A stretch of 33,014 nucleotides of DNA, from assembly GCF_002086275.1 (NCBI RefSeq), contig NZ_MVHT01000080.1, positions 1-33,014 on the forward strand, written 5' to 3'. The notes under the pieces are model-generated. The model was not told where the DNA came from. It searched no databases and saw nothing but the letters and a program-made list of their open reading frames with translations. Shown here piece after piece: positions 1 through 7,982 of this stretch (position 1 is the stretch's first letter; every line of letters starts with the position of its first letter). Position numbers and translations under genes: made by a program. Origin of the DNA: Mycobacterium intermedium. Lineage in GTDB: Bacteria > Actinomycetota > Actinomycetes > Mycobacteriales > Mycobacteriaceae.

Positions 1-310
1 GCCCGGCCCGTTCGAGTTTCCGCCGGCCCCGCCGGCGCCGCCGGATCCGAACAGACCCGCAGCACCACCGTGACCGCCGGAGCCACCGGGTCCACCCAGG
101 GCCAGCGGGGATCCGCCCGCGCCGCCCGCTCCGCCATTACCGATAAGCCCACCGGCCCCGCCGTTGCCGCCAGCCCCTCCGGCCGCGCCGCCGTTGGTGC
201 CGGATCCGGCGGCGCCGCCGTTGCCGATCAACCACCCACCGGCCCCGCCGTTCTGCCCGGTACCTGGGGCGCCGTTGGCACCGTTGCCGATCAGCGGACG
301 TCCCGTCGCC
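1..310 (-). repeat. PGRS GC-rich repeat (GGx-coding)
   Basis: Imperfect tandem GGC/GCC-type triplets encode Gly-Gly-Ala and Gly-Gly-Asn runs in the PE-PGRS frame, with LIGNGG blocks recurring within them. This polymorphic low-complexity DNA is characteristic of the PGRS family and is prone to assembly and sequencing errors. Confidence 0.8.
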
Positions 311-642
311 GCCTGGATCGGAGCATTGATCGCGTCGAGCAGGTTCTGCATGGGGGAAGCGTTGGCCGCCTCCGCGCCGGCGTACCTTGCGGCGCCGACG
401 CGCATCGCCTGCACAAACTCGTCATGGAACGCCGCCGCCCTGGCGCTGAGCGCCTGGTAGGCCTGGCCATGCGCGCCGAACAGCGCCGCGATGGCGGCTG
501 ACACCTCATCGGCGCCGGCGGCCAGAATCGCCGTCGTAGGAGCGGCCGCCGCGGCGGTCGCCTCGCTCAGCGTCGATCCGAGGCTCGCCAGATCGGTTGC
601 AGCCGCAGCCACCAGCTCGGGACCTACCACTAAATACGACAT
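1..642 (-). CDS. PE-PGRS family protein, partial (3' end beyond window)
   Basis: Reading the minus strand from ATG at 642 gives an open frame of 214 codons that runs off the left edge. It opens with MSYLVVGPELVAAAATDL, the hallmark N-terminus of the PE domain (about residues 1-95), which ends in a YxxxE motif (Tyr87 to Glu91) of the kind used as a type VII secretion (ESX) signal. A linker containing the usual GRPLIGNG block (about residues 113-120) leads into Gly-Gly-Ala/Asn repeats, the PGRS region. A clear Shine-Dalgarno GGAGGG precedes the ATG by about 7 bases. PE-PGRS proteins are cell-surface or secreted proteins, mostly of unknown individual function. The gene is divergent from purU. 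The start and family are certain; the C-terminus and total length cannot be seen. Confidence 0.93.
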   Translation of the reverse strand, partial: MSYLVVGPELVAAAATDLASLGSTLSEATAAAAAPTTAILAAGADEVSAAIAALFGAHGQAYQALSARAAAFHDEFVQAMRVGAARYAGAEAANASPMQNLLDAINAPIQAATGRPLIGNGANGAPGTGQNGGAGGWLIGNGGAAGSGTNGGAAGGAGGNGGAGGLIGNGGAGGAGGSPLALGGPGGSGGHGGAAGLFGSGGAGGAGGNSNGPG

Positions 643-987
643 CACTTGCCCTCCCTTAAGTCATCGGATTGACTCAAAGATGCGGGCTCAGGGGACGGCG
701 AACGTCAGTCAGAAGACGTAGATCGGTGCGCTGGGGGTCGTATATCCAGCGGTTGGCGGCGTCGGACGCGGGTGGCACTGCACACTTGAAACACTGTTCT
801 TAACAACACAATTCGGTGGCAGCCCATGGCGACGTGAACGCACTTGCGCACCCGATGAAGTCGCCGTTCTGGTCGGCGGTTACCTACAGTCACGCACCCG
901 GGCAGGCACGGGTTCAAATTCGCACCGACCAACTCGCATACGGTTATCCTGACCCTGCGAAATTGCGATCGCGAGCAGGAGGGCATC
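643..987. other. Intergenic region between divergent PE-PGRS and purU
   Basis: About 345 bases with no convincing gene. It holds the PE-PGRS ribosome-binding site at its left end, and a possible purU -10 element (TATCCT, 945-950) and ribosome-binding site at its right end. The open frames here are short and have no recognisable protein content. The middle (about 780-830) is locally AT-richer, as expected for promoter DNA. Confidence 0.6.
945..950 (+). promoter_or_regulatory. Candidate -10 element for purU
   Basis: TATCCT fits the mycobacterial SigA TANNNT -10 pattern. It would place transcription start near 957, giving a leader of about 30 bases before the purU ribosome-binding site. No good -35 hexamer is visible, which is common in mycobacteria. 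Confidence 0.35.
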
Positions 988-990
988 ATC
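977..990 (+). promoter_or_regulatory. purU ribosome-binding site and apparent ATC start
   Basis: AGGAGG at 977-982 is a near-perfect Shine-Dalgarno sequence. Five bases downstream, where a start codon should be, the in-frame codon is ATC (988), preceded by another ATC (985). Between the upstream in-frame stop (TGA, 856-858) and TTG at 1078 the frame contains no ATG, GTG or TTG. Either translation starts at ATC, or a base has been mutated or misread. Confidence 0.6.
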
Positions 991-1914
991 ACGAACTCCA
1001 CGTCGGCAACGCCGCCCCAGCCTGCCAACTTCCCGCAGCGGCCGGCCGGACCGCCACCACCGGCAGACATCGGCCGCTTGCTGCTGCGCTGCCACGACCG
1101 GCCGGGAATCATCGCGGCGGTCAGCGCCTTCCTGGCCGGGGCCGGGGCCAACATCATCTCGCTGGACCAGCACTCCACCGCACCAGAGGATGGCACGTTT
1201 CTGCAGCGTGCGATCTTTCACCTGCCAGGCCTGACCGCCGCCATCGACGAACTCGAACGCGAGTTCAGCAGGACCGTCGCCGCCCAGTTCGGCATCGACT
1301 ATCGGTTCACTGAGGCCGCCAAGCCGAAACGCGTTGCGATCATGGCGTCCAAGGAAGACCACTGCCTGCTAGATCTGTTGTGGCGCAACCGCCGCGGCGA
1401 GCTCGAGATGTCTGTTGTCATGGTGATCGCCAACCATCCCGAGCTGGCCGAGCGGGTACGCCCCTTCGGGGTGCCGTTCTTCCACATCCCGGCCACCCGC
1501 GACACCCGCGCGGAAGCCGAACAGCGTCAGCTTCAATTGCTCAGCGGCAATGTCGATTTGGTGATCCTCGCCCGCTACATGCAGATACTCACCCCGGATT
1601 TCCTCGCCGCCGTGGGTTGTCCGTTGATCAACATTCACCATTCGTTCCTGCCGGCCTTCGTCGGTGCGAATCCCTACAAGCGGGCACGGGAACGCGGCGT
1701 CAAACTCGTCGGAGCCACCGCGCACTACGTCACCGAAGTGCTCGACGAGGGTCCGATCATCGAACAAGATGTCGTTCGGGTCAGCCACACCGACACCGTC
1801 GACGACCTGGTGCGGGTGGGTGCCGACGTGGAACGCGCGGTGCTGTCCCGGGCGGTGCTCTGGCACTGCCAGGACCGCGTCATCGTGCACGACAACCAGA
1901 CCATCGTCTTTTGA
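988..1914 (+). CDS. purU: Formyltetrahydrofolate deformylase PurU
   Basis: PurU hydrolyses 10-formyl-tetrahydrofolate to formate and tetrahydrofolate, balancing one-carbon pools and supplying formate for purine synthesis. After a Pro-rich N-terminus comes an ACT regulatory domain (LLRCHDRPGIIAAVSAFLAGAG) and then a formyltransferase-like catalytic domain. The HHSFLPAF block carries the family's catalytic His-His-Ser, with Asp in VTEVLDEGPIIEQD. From the ATC at 988 the product is 308 residues, close to my memory of about 310 for the M. tuberculosis protein. The next ordinary start, TTG at 1078, lacks a Shine-Dalgarno sequence and would remove the first strand of the ACT domain. The coding identity is certain; the start is not. 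Confidence 0.93.
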   Translation: MTNSTSATPPQPANFPQRPAGPPPPADIGRLLLRCHDRPGIIAAVSAFLAGAGANIISLDQHSTAPEDGTFLQRAIFHLPGLTAAIDELEREFSRTVAAQFGIDYRFTEAAKPKRVAIMASKEDHCLLDLLWRNRRGELEMSVVMVIANHPELAERVRPFGVPFFHIPATRDTRAEAEQRQLQLLSGNVDLVILARYMQILTPDFLAAVGCPLINIHHSFLPAFVGANPYKRARERGVKLVGATAHYVTEVLDEGPIIEQDVVRVSHTDTVDDLVRVGADVERAVLSRAVLWHCQDRVIVHDNQTIVF

Positions 1915-1930
1915 GGCACCGGCCGACGCG

Positions 1931-2989
1931 CTAGTCGAGTTTTGCGGTGTCCAAAGCCGTCTGGCCGAAGCGCTTGCTCAGCTCTGTCCAAGGATCCGCG
2001 TACTTGCCGGTGATCTGGTGATACGCCCGATGCCTCCGCAGCAATTGGCGCGCCACGGGGGCGAAAGGCCGCATCGCGTAACGCTTCCAGCCGGCATTGG
2101 CACGAAGGTCGGCCAGCAGCCGCGGCCACGAATGGTGTTGGAAGTTCAGCAGCTGCTGTGCGCGGCTGACGTCCATCCAATCGTAGGGAAACCAGCCGAG
2201 GTCGTCATTCGGGTTGCCGGGCCGCCCTTCCGGGGGAACTCCCGGCATACCCTGAGCAGCCGCCAGCGCCGGCGCGATGACGCCATGCCGGAGCAGGAAC
2301 GAGTCGTCACCGGCGATCAAGAATATCTCTCCAATGACGTCCGCATGCGCGGCAGTTGCGAATGCCGTTGCGACGTCACGCGTATCGACGCAGTGCACCC
2401 GTCCGTCATTGGGCAGCACACTGCCGAAGAACACAATCTCGGGGCTGAAGGGCATGGCGGTCGGGTCGGCGCTCAACACGCCGCCGAGTCGCAGCACCAC
2501 CCAGGGCAGGCTCGACAACCGCACTATTTCTTCGGCTTCGGCCTTGTGGCCGCCGTACAACTCACACGGATGAAAAGGAGTGTCCACGCTTAGCCGCTCG
2601 GAATAGTGGTAGGGATTGCGCGCACCGTACACGGCCACGCTCGACGCATGCAGGAAACGTGGCGGGTTCGGTAGCTTTTCGACGGTATGCACCAAATTTG
2701 CTGTGGCGCATACGTTTACCTTGCGGGCGAGTCTGGCATCACAGTAGATCATGGGCGGGATGACGGCCGCCAAGTGAACGATCACATCCGGTGCCAGCTG
2801 CGGCACCGAACGCTCGACCTGATCGGGATCCGTCAAATCGACCCAAAGGGTTTCGACGCCGCGCGGAAAGGCGGCCTTGGCATTGCGATGCGCGGCGGCG
2901 ACCACCCGCCAGCCGTCCGCTGCGAAGCGTCTGACGGTCTCGGCTCCGACCAGGCCGAAGGCACCGGTTATCAGCACTGTCTGCGACAT
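1931..2989 (-). CDS. NAD(P)-dependent epimerase/dehydratase (extended SDR)
   Basis: A 352-residue extended short-chain dehydrogenase/reductase. The N-terminus has the Rossmann dinucleotide-binding motif TGAFGLVG (8-15), followed by an Asp-rich strand (WVDLTD, 49-54). The active site shows Ser116/117 in HASSVAVYG and Tyr145-x3-Lys149 in YGGHK. The family acts on nucleotide sugars or related hydroxy/keto substrates using bound NAD(P); the substrate cannot be told from sequence. ATG 2989 is chosen because it places the Rossmann motif at the usual position; a TTG at 3040 would add 17 residues with no homology value. The gene converges on purU, leaving a 16-base gap. I do not recall it at this site in M. 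tuberculosis, so it is probably accessory. Confidence 0.88.
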   Translation of the reverse strand: MSQTVLITGAFGLVGAETVRRFAADGWRVVAAAHRNAKAAFPRGVETLWVDLTDPDQVERSVPQLAPDVIVHLAAVIPPMIYCDARLARKVNVCATANLVHTVEKLPNPPRFLHASSVAVYGARNPYHYSERLSVDTPFHPCELYGGHKAEAEEIVRLSSLPWVVLRLGGVLSADPTAMPFSPEIVFFGSVLPNDGRVHCVDTRDVATAFATAAHADVIGEIFLIAGDDSFLLRHGVIAPALAAAQGMPGVPPEGRPGNPNDDLGWFPYDWMDVSRAQQLLNFQHHSWPRLLADLRANAGWKRYAMRPFAPVARQLLRRHRAYHQITGKYADPWTELSKRFGQTALDTAKLD

Positions 2990-3219
2990 GGTAGCCCCGC
3001 TCAAAGCCGCATCGCTCTTGTAAATGGGACGGTAATCCAAGGCGACGCCGCAGCGCTACGGTTTGCCGAGGTTCACCTCGCAGCAAGCAGAACCAGATCG
3101 CCACCGCAACACCGTAGCGCCAAGAAAGCCACAAGGTTTCACCAAGGCACTGCCGCCATTCTTCTTGCAACGGCAAACGCCGGGAACAACCAGAGCAACG
3201 ACCCGAAAGAGAGGAACCA

Positions 3220-3402
3220 ATGTTCACCGCCCGCATCCGCGCCCTCGCCGGGATGTCCCTGCTGGCCTCGGCCATCGGCCTGGCGACCTTCGTCTCCGTT
3301 GGCAGCGCCAACGCAGCGCCGGCACACCAGCCGGAGTACGGCACCTACACCTGCTACGACTACTCGACGCAGACGTTCTACACCTGCTTCGACCCCGACT
3401 AG
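3220..3402 (+). CDS. Small secreted two-cysteine peptide, unknown function
   Basis: A 60-codon gene with a good Shine-Dalgarno (GAGAGGA) just upstream of ATG. Residues 1-32 form a classical signal peptide: Arg residues, a hydrophobic core (ALAGMSLLASAIGLATFVSV) and an ANA-type signal peptidase I site. The predicted mature peptide is only about 28 residues, is rich in Tyr, Thr and Asp, and has two cysteines (45 and 56) in near-duplicate contexts, YTCYD and YTCFD. It could form one intramolecular disulfide. An intrinsic terminator follows immediately, so it is probably a single-gene transcript. I do not recognise a family. The small size leaves some doubt, but the ribosome-binding site, signal peptide and terminator together support a real gene. 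Confidence 0.75.
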   Translation: MFTARIRALAGMSLLASAIGLATFVSVGSANAAPAHQPEYGTYTCYDYSTQTFYTCFDPD

Positions 3403-3431
3403 TCGCGACAGTCAAGCACGGCACAGCCGAG

Positions 3432-3470
3432 CGGGCCTAGTCCTACTCCCCGGGACTAGGTCCGTTTCTT
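3432..3470. terminator. Bidirectional intrinsic terminator
   Basis: CCTAGTCC (3436-3443) pairs perfectly with GGACTAGG (3453-3460). The stem extends outward by four more pairs, including one G-T, to about 12 bp around a 9-base loop, and is followed by TTTCTT on the plus strand. It lies between the convergent secreted-peptide gene and coaD, so it can end transcription from both sides. Confidence 0.75.
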
Positions 3471-3478
3471 GTGCGCCG

Positions 3479-3961
3479 TCACCCTCGGCTGGACAACCTT
3501 TCGGCCAGCCGGCGGTTGACCGGTTCGGGCAGCAACTCCGACACGTCGCCGCCCAGCATCGCGACCTCTTTGGCCAACGAGGACGATACAAACGAGTACC
3601 GCGGTGCGGTGGCCACGAAGAAGGTGTCGACGCCGGCGATGTGCTTGTTCATCTGCGCCATCTGCAGCTCGTATTCGAAATCGGTTCCGGTGCGAAGGCC
3701 CTTGACGATGGCGTTCATCCCGCGCGAGCGGACGAAGTCGACCACCAACCCCTGCCCGGACTCCACCCTCAGATTCGGCAGGTGCGTCGTCGACTCCTCG
3801 ATCATCGCGATCCGCTCGTCCAGGTCGAACATGCCCTTCTTCGCCGGGTTGATCAGGATCGCGACGACCACTTCCTCGAACTGGGCCGCCGCGCGTTCGA
3901 AAACGTCGATGTGGCCCAACGTCACTGGGTCGAAGGATCCGGGGCATACCGCACCAGTCAT
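3479..3961 (-). CDS. coaD: Phosphopantetheine adenylyltransferase
   Basis: CoaD transfers AMP from ATP to 4'-phosphopantetheine to make dephospho-CoA, the penultimate step of coenzyme A synthesis. The 160-residue protein has the nucleotidyltransferase signature GSFDPVTLGHID with TxGH at 14-17, the KGLRTGTDFEYE substrate-binding segment, and the YSFVSSSLAKEV segment matching the family's C-terminal SSTxVR region. Length and start (ATG 3961) are normal for the family. It is the last gene of a minus-strand run, 23 bases after rsmD, an arrangement conserved in many bacteria. Confidence 0.97.
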   Translation of the reverse strand: MTGAVCPGSFDPVTLGHIDVFERAAAQFEEVVVAILINPAKKGMFDLDERIAMIEESTTHLPNLRVESGQGLVVDFVRSRGMNAIVKGLRTGTDFEYELQMAQMNKHIAGVDTFFVATAPRYSFVSSSLAKEVAMLGGDVSELLPEPVNRRLAERLSSRG

Positions 3962-3984
3962 AGGCGAGACGGTAGCAGGACAGC

Positions 3985-4539
3985 TCAGTCATGCTCGGCC
4001 AGCTCCAAACGGGTGTCGCCATATACCCGTTCGGACCACACCGACCAACCGTCCGGCCACGTCAACAATGCACCGGCGGCACTGCGCTCAAAGACCGCGA
4101 CGGTCCCCTCGCCCACCCAGCCATGGGCGCTGAGCGCCGCCAGCACCACCTCGATCTCTGCGGCCGCCACATCGTAGGGCGGGTCGGCAAGAACCAAGTC
4201 GACCGGAGCGGACGTTCCCGCCGCCAAGACCGCCGCAACCCCTCCCCGGCGCACCGTCGCACCCGGCAGACCCACCGCGTCAATGTTGCGTCCGATCACC
4301 GCAACAGCGCGCGGGTCGGACTCCACGAACAACGCCGACGCGGCGCCGCGGGACAGGGCTTCCAACCCGAGCGCCCCCGATCCGGCATAGAGGTCCAGCA
4401 CGGCCAGCCCGGTCAGGTCGAGTCGCGCGCCGAGGATGTTGAACAGCGACTCACGCACCCGATCCGTGGTCGGCCTGGTCCCCCGCGGCGGCACGGCGAT
4501 TCGTCGTCCGCCGGCGGCGCCGCCGATGATCCTGGTCAC
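3985..4539 (-). CDS. rsmD: 16S rRNA (guanine-N2)-methyltransferase RsmD
   Basis: RsmD methylates G966 (E. coli numbering) of 16S rRNA using S-adenosylmethionine. The 184-residue protein starts MTRIIGGAAGGRRI, typical of the family. It has the SAM-binding motif DLYAGSGALGLEALSRG (49-65) and the catalytic DPPY (119-122) that binds the target amino group. The start is GTG at 4539, with GAGGAG upstream. It sits 47 bases after pca and directly before coaD in the same direction, so co-transcription is likely. Confidence 0.96.
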   Translation of the reverse strand: MTRIIGGAAGGRRIAVPPRGTRPTTDRVRESLFNILGARLDLTGLAVLDLYAGSGALGLEALSRGAASALFVESDPRAVAVIGRNIDAVGLPGATVRRGGVAAVLAAGTSAPVDLVLADPPYDVAAAEIEVVLAALSAHGWVGEGTVAVFERSAAGALLTWPDGWSVWSERVYGDTRLELAEHD

Positions 4540-4586
4540 CTGCGCCGCTCCTCCTCATAGCTCCGCACTGCATCGTCGGCGGCGCG

Positions 4587-7500
4587 TCAGTTCACCACCA
4601 CCAGAAGGTCACCGCCTTCCACCTGGGCGGTGTCGGACACCGCAACGCGCTCCACGGTGCCGTCTTTCGGGGCGGTGATCGGCGCTTCCATCTTCATCGC
4701 CTCTATGGTGGCGACGGTCTGACCGGCACTTACCTTGTCGCCTTCGGACACGCTCACCGTGACCACCCCGAGGAACGGGGCCGCGATATGTCCCGGATTG
4801 CTTCGGTCGGCCTTCTCGGCGGCCGGAACGGCGCTGGCGATGGAGCGGTCACGCACCAGCACCGGCCGCAGCTGACCGTTGATGATGCACATCACCGTTC
4901 GCATGCCGCGTTCGTCGGGCTCGGAAATGGCTTCCAGTCCGATCAACAGCTCCACGCCGCGCTCCAACTTCACACGGTGCTCTTCGCCCTGCCGCAGGCC
5001 GTAGAAGAACTGGTTGGCCGACAATTGCGACGTGTCGCCGTAGAGTTCCCGGTGCTCTTCGAATTCCTTTGTCGGACCGGGAAATAACAGCCTGTTCAAC
5101 GTGGCCTGACGCTTTGGTCCCGGCGCAGCCAGCGCCGACTCGTCGTCCGCGCTCAACTCCTTGTTCGGCTTGGCGGGTCCGCGGCCCTCCAGCGCTCGAG
5201 AGCGCAACGGCTCGGGCCACCCACCGGCCGGGTCGCCCAACTCGCCCCGCAGAAACCCGAGCACCGACTCCGGGATATCGAATCGTTTCGGCTCAGCGGC
5301 GAATTCGTCGGCGCTCACGCCCGCCCCCACCAATGCCAGCGCCAGGTCGCCGACCACCTTCGACGAAGGGGTCACCTTGATCAACCGGCCCAGCACCCGG
5401 TCGGCACCGGCGTAGGCCTCCTCGACCTCTTCGAACCGGTCCCCCAGACCCAACGCGATCGCCTGCTGGCGCAGGTTCGACAACTGACCACCGGGGATCT
5501 CGTGGTGATAGACCCGTCCCGTCGGCCCGGGAAGCCCAGACTCGAAGGGCGCATAGACCTTTCGCAGTGCCTCCCAATACGGCTCAAGCGCGCAGACCGC
5601 CGACAGCGACAGACCGGTGTCGTGGTCGGTATGCGCGGCGGCGGCCACAATCGAGCTCAATGCCGGCTGACTGGTGGTTCCCGCCATCGGTGCGGCGGCA
5701 CCGTCCACCGCGTCGGCCCCCGCGTGCCACGCCGCCAGGTAGCTGGCCAGTTGGCCGCCGGGGGTGTCGTGGGTGTGCACGTGCACGGGCAGGTCGAAAC
5801 GACTGCGCAACGCACTGACCAACGTGTGCGCGGCCGGGGGCCTCAGCAATCCGGCCATGTCCTTGATGGCTAGTACGTGTGCGCCCGCGTCCACGATGCG
5901 CTCCGCGAGCCTGAGGTAGTAGTCGAGCGTGTACAACCGCTCGTCGGGGTCGGACAGATCGCCCGTGTAGCACATCGCGACTTCTGCTATCGCAGAACCA
6001 GTTTCGCGGACGGCGTCGATCGCCGGACGCATAGAGTCCAGGTTGTTGAGGGCGTCGAAGATGCGGAAGATGTCGATCCCCGTCGCCGTCGCCTCTTCGA
6101 TGAACGCGGAGGTGACCACCTCCGGATAGGGCGTGTAGCCAACGGTGTTCCGGCCGCGCAACAGCATCTGCAGGCAGATGTTCGGCATCCGTTCGCGCAG
6201 CGCGGCCAACCGCTCCCACGGATCCTCCTTCAGAAAGCGAAGCGCCACATCGTAAGTCGCACCCCCCCAACATTCCACGGACAGCAGCTGCGGCATGGTC
6301 CGGGCCAGAAACGGTGCCACCATCAGCAATCCGCTGGTGCGGACGCGCGTCGCAAGCAGCGACTGATGGGCGTCGCGGAAAGTCGTGTCGGTGACGAGCA
6401 CCGCCGGCGACTCCCGCATCCAGCGGGCAAACCCTTCCGGACCCAACTCGACCAACCGCTGCTTGGAACCCGCTGGCGGCGCGGCCTGCAAGTCGATGTC
6501 GGGCAGCTTGTCCTGCGGGTACACCCTGGACGGCCGGGTGCCGTGCGGCTTGTTCACCGTGACGTCCGCCAAATAGTTGAGGATCTTGGTGCCCCGGTCT
6601 GCGGAGGTGCGCGAGGTCAGCAGGTGCCGACGCTCGTCGATGAACGACGTGGTGATACGGCCCGCCTGGAAGTCCGGGTCATCCAGAACCGCCTGCAGGA
6701 AAGGAATGTTCGTCGATACACCGCGGATGCGGAACTCGGCCATCGACCGACGCGCCCGGTTCACCGCAGTCGTGAAGTCCCGCCCCCGGCAGGTCAACTT
6801 GACCAGCATCGAGTCGAAATGCGCACTGATATCCGCACCCAGAACAGTGCTGCCGTCCAAGCGGATACCGGCCCCACCGGGGGTGCGCAACGCGCTGATG
6901 CGCCCGGTGTCGGGGCGGAAGCCGTTGGCCGGATCCTCGGTCGTGACGCGGCATTGCAGCGCGACACCGTGCGGCTGGACCGCCTCCTGCGTCAGACCCA
7001 GGTCATCGAGCGACTCGCCGGCCGCGATGCGCAGCTGGCTCGACACCAGGTCGACATCGGTGATCTCCTCAGTTACGGTGTGCTCCACCTGAATTCGTGG
7101 ATTCATCTCGATGAAGACGTAGTCCCCGCTCTCGTCGAGCAAGAACTCGACCGTGCCGGCGCAGCTGTAGCCGATGTGCCGGGCGAAGGCGACGGCGTCG
7201 GCGCAGATCTTCTCCCGCAAATCGGCGGGCAGGTTCGGGGCCGGCGCGAGTTCGATGACCTTCTGATGGCGGCGCTGCACGCTGCAGTCGCGTTCGTAGA
7301 GGTGGATCACGTTGCCGTGAGCGTCGGCGAGGATCTGCACCTCGATGTGCCGCGGGTTCAACACGGCTTGCTCGAGATAGACGGTCGGGTCGCCGAAGGC
7401 CGACTCCGCCTCACGGCTGGCGGCTTCGATAGCTTCGCGCAGGGACCCGGCGTCGCTGACGCGGCGCATGCCGCGCCCTCCTCCGCCCGACACCGCCTTG

Positions 7501-7970
7501 ACAAACAACGGAAACCGCATGTCCTGTGCAGCCGTAACCAACTCGTCGACCGAAGAAGACGGTGCGGACGACTTCAGCACCGGCAGTCCCGCTTCGCGGG
7601 CTGCGGCGACGGCGCGTGACTTATTTCCAGTCAACTCAAGCACTTCGGCGCTGGGACCGACGAACGTGATGCCCGCCTTTGCACACGCCGCGGCCAGGTC
7701 CGGGTTCTCCGACAGGAACCCGTAGCCCGGGTAGATCGCGTCAGCGCCCGCCCGACGGGCGGTCCCCACGATCTCGTCGACGGAGAGGTACGCCCGCACC
7801 GGGTGTCCGACCTCCCCGATCTGATAGGACTCGTCGGCCTTGGTGCGGTGCAGCGAATTGCGGTCCTCGTACGCGTAGATCGCCACGGTGCCGACGCCGA
7901 GTTCGTAGGCCGCGCGGAACGCCCGGATCGCGATTTCTCCGCGGTTGGCCACCAGCACTTTGGCGATCAT
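4587..7970 (-). CDS. pca: Pyruvate carboxylase
   Basis: A single 1127-residue multifunctional enzyme that carboxylates pyruvate to oxaloacetate using ATP and bicarbonate, an anaplerotic reaction. The biotin carboxylase domain occupies about residues 1-450, with the ATP-grasp glycine loop GGGGRGM (162-168), ERDCSVQRRHQK (226-237) and EMNPRIQVEH (288-297). The carboxyltransferase domain begins around DTTFRDAHQS (528-537). The C-terminal biotin carrier domain carries AMKM with the biotinyl lysine at 1093. Length and domain order match single-chain pyruvate carboxylases. The start ATG at 7970 opens with MIAKVLVANRGEIA. It lies 12 bases downstream of the VKOR gene, in the same direction. No frameshift is apparent. 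Confidence 0.98.
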   Translation of the reverse strand: MIAKVLVANRGEIAIRAFRAAYELGVGTVAIYAYEDRNSLHRTKADESYQIGEVGHPVRAYLSVDEIVGTARRAGADAIYPGYGFLSENPDLAAACAKAGITFVGPSAEVLELTGNKSRAVAAAREAGLPVLKSSAPSSSVDELVTAAQDMRFPLFVKAVSGGGGRGMRRVSDAGSLREAIEAASREAESAFGDPTVYLEQAVLNPRHIEVQILADAHGNVIHLYERDCSVQRRHQKVIELAPAPNLPADLREKICADAVAFARHIGYSCAGTVEFLLDESGDYVFIEMNPRIQVEHTVTEEITDVDLVSSQLRIAAGESLDDLGLTQEAVQPHGVALQCRVTTEDPANGFRPDTGRISALRTPGGAGIRLDGSTVLGADISAHFDSMLVKLTCRGRDFTTAVNRARRSMAEFRIRGVSTNIPFLQAVLDDPDFQAGRITTSFIDERRHLLTSRTSADRGTKILNYLADVTVNKPHGTRPSRVYPQDKLPDIDLQAAPPAGSKQRLVELGPEGFARWMRESPAVLVTDTTFRDAHQSLLATRVRTSGLLMVAPFLARTMPQLLSVECWGGATYDVALRFLKEDPWERLAALRERMPNICLQMLLRGRNTVGYTPYPEVVTSAFIEEATATGIDIFRIFDALNNLDSMRPAIDAVRETGSAIAEVAMCYTGDLSDPDERLYTLDYYLRLAERIVDAGAHVLAIKDMAGLLRPPAAHTLVSALRSRFDLPVHVHTHDTPGGQLASYLAAWHAGADAVDGAAAPMAGTTSQPALSSIVAAAAHTDHDTGLSLSAVCALEPYWEALRKVYAPFESGLPGPTGRVYHHEIPGGQLSNLRQQAIALGLGDRFEEVEEAYAGADRVLGRLIKVTPSSKVVGDLALALVGAGVSADEFAAEPKRFDIPESVLGFLRGELGDPAGGWPEPLRSRALEGRGPAKPNKELSADDESALAAPGPKRQATLNRLLFPGPTKEFEEHRELYGDTSQLSANQFFYGLRQGEEHRVKLERGVELLIGLEAISEPDERGMRTVMCIINGQLRPVLVRDRSIASAVPAAEKADRSNPGHIAAPFLGVVTVSVSEGDKVSAGQTVATIEAMKMEAPITAPKDGTVERVAVSDTAQVEGGDLLVVVN

Positions 7971-7982
7971 CCTCGACTCCTC

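Noticed and set aside
909..925. GGTTCAAATT resembling a tRNA T-loop
   Set aside because: The flanking bases do not form the T-stem and no acceptor, D or anticodon arms are present.
2687..4177. 496-codon plus-strand open frame
   Set aside because: It crosses the antisense of the SDR gene, the secreted-peptide gene, a terminator and coaD, and matches nothing recognisable.
5877..7619. 580-codon plus-strand open frame
   Set aside because: It is the antisense shadow of pyruvate carboxylase, whose full domain set is clear on the minus strand; the translation is rich in Arg, Val and His with no recognisable domain.
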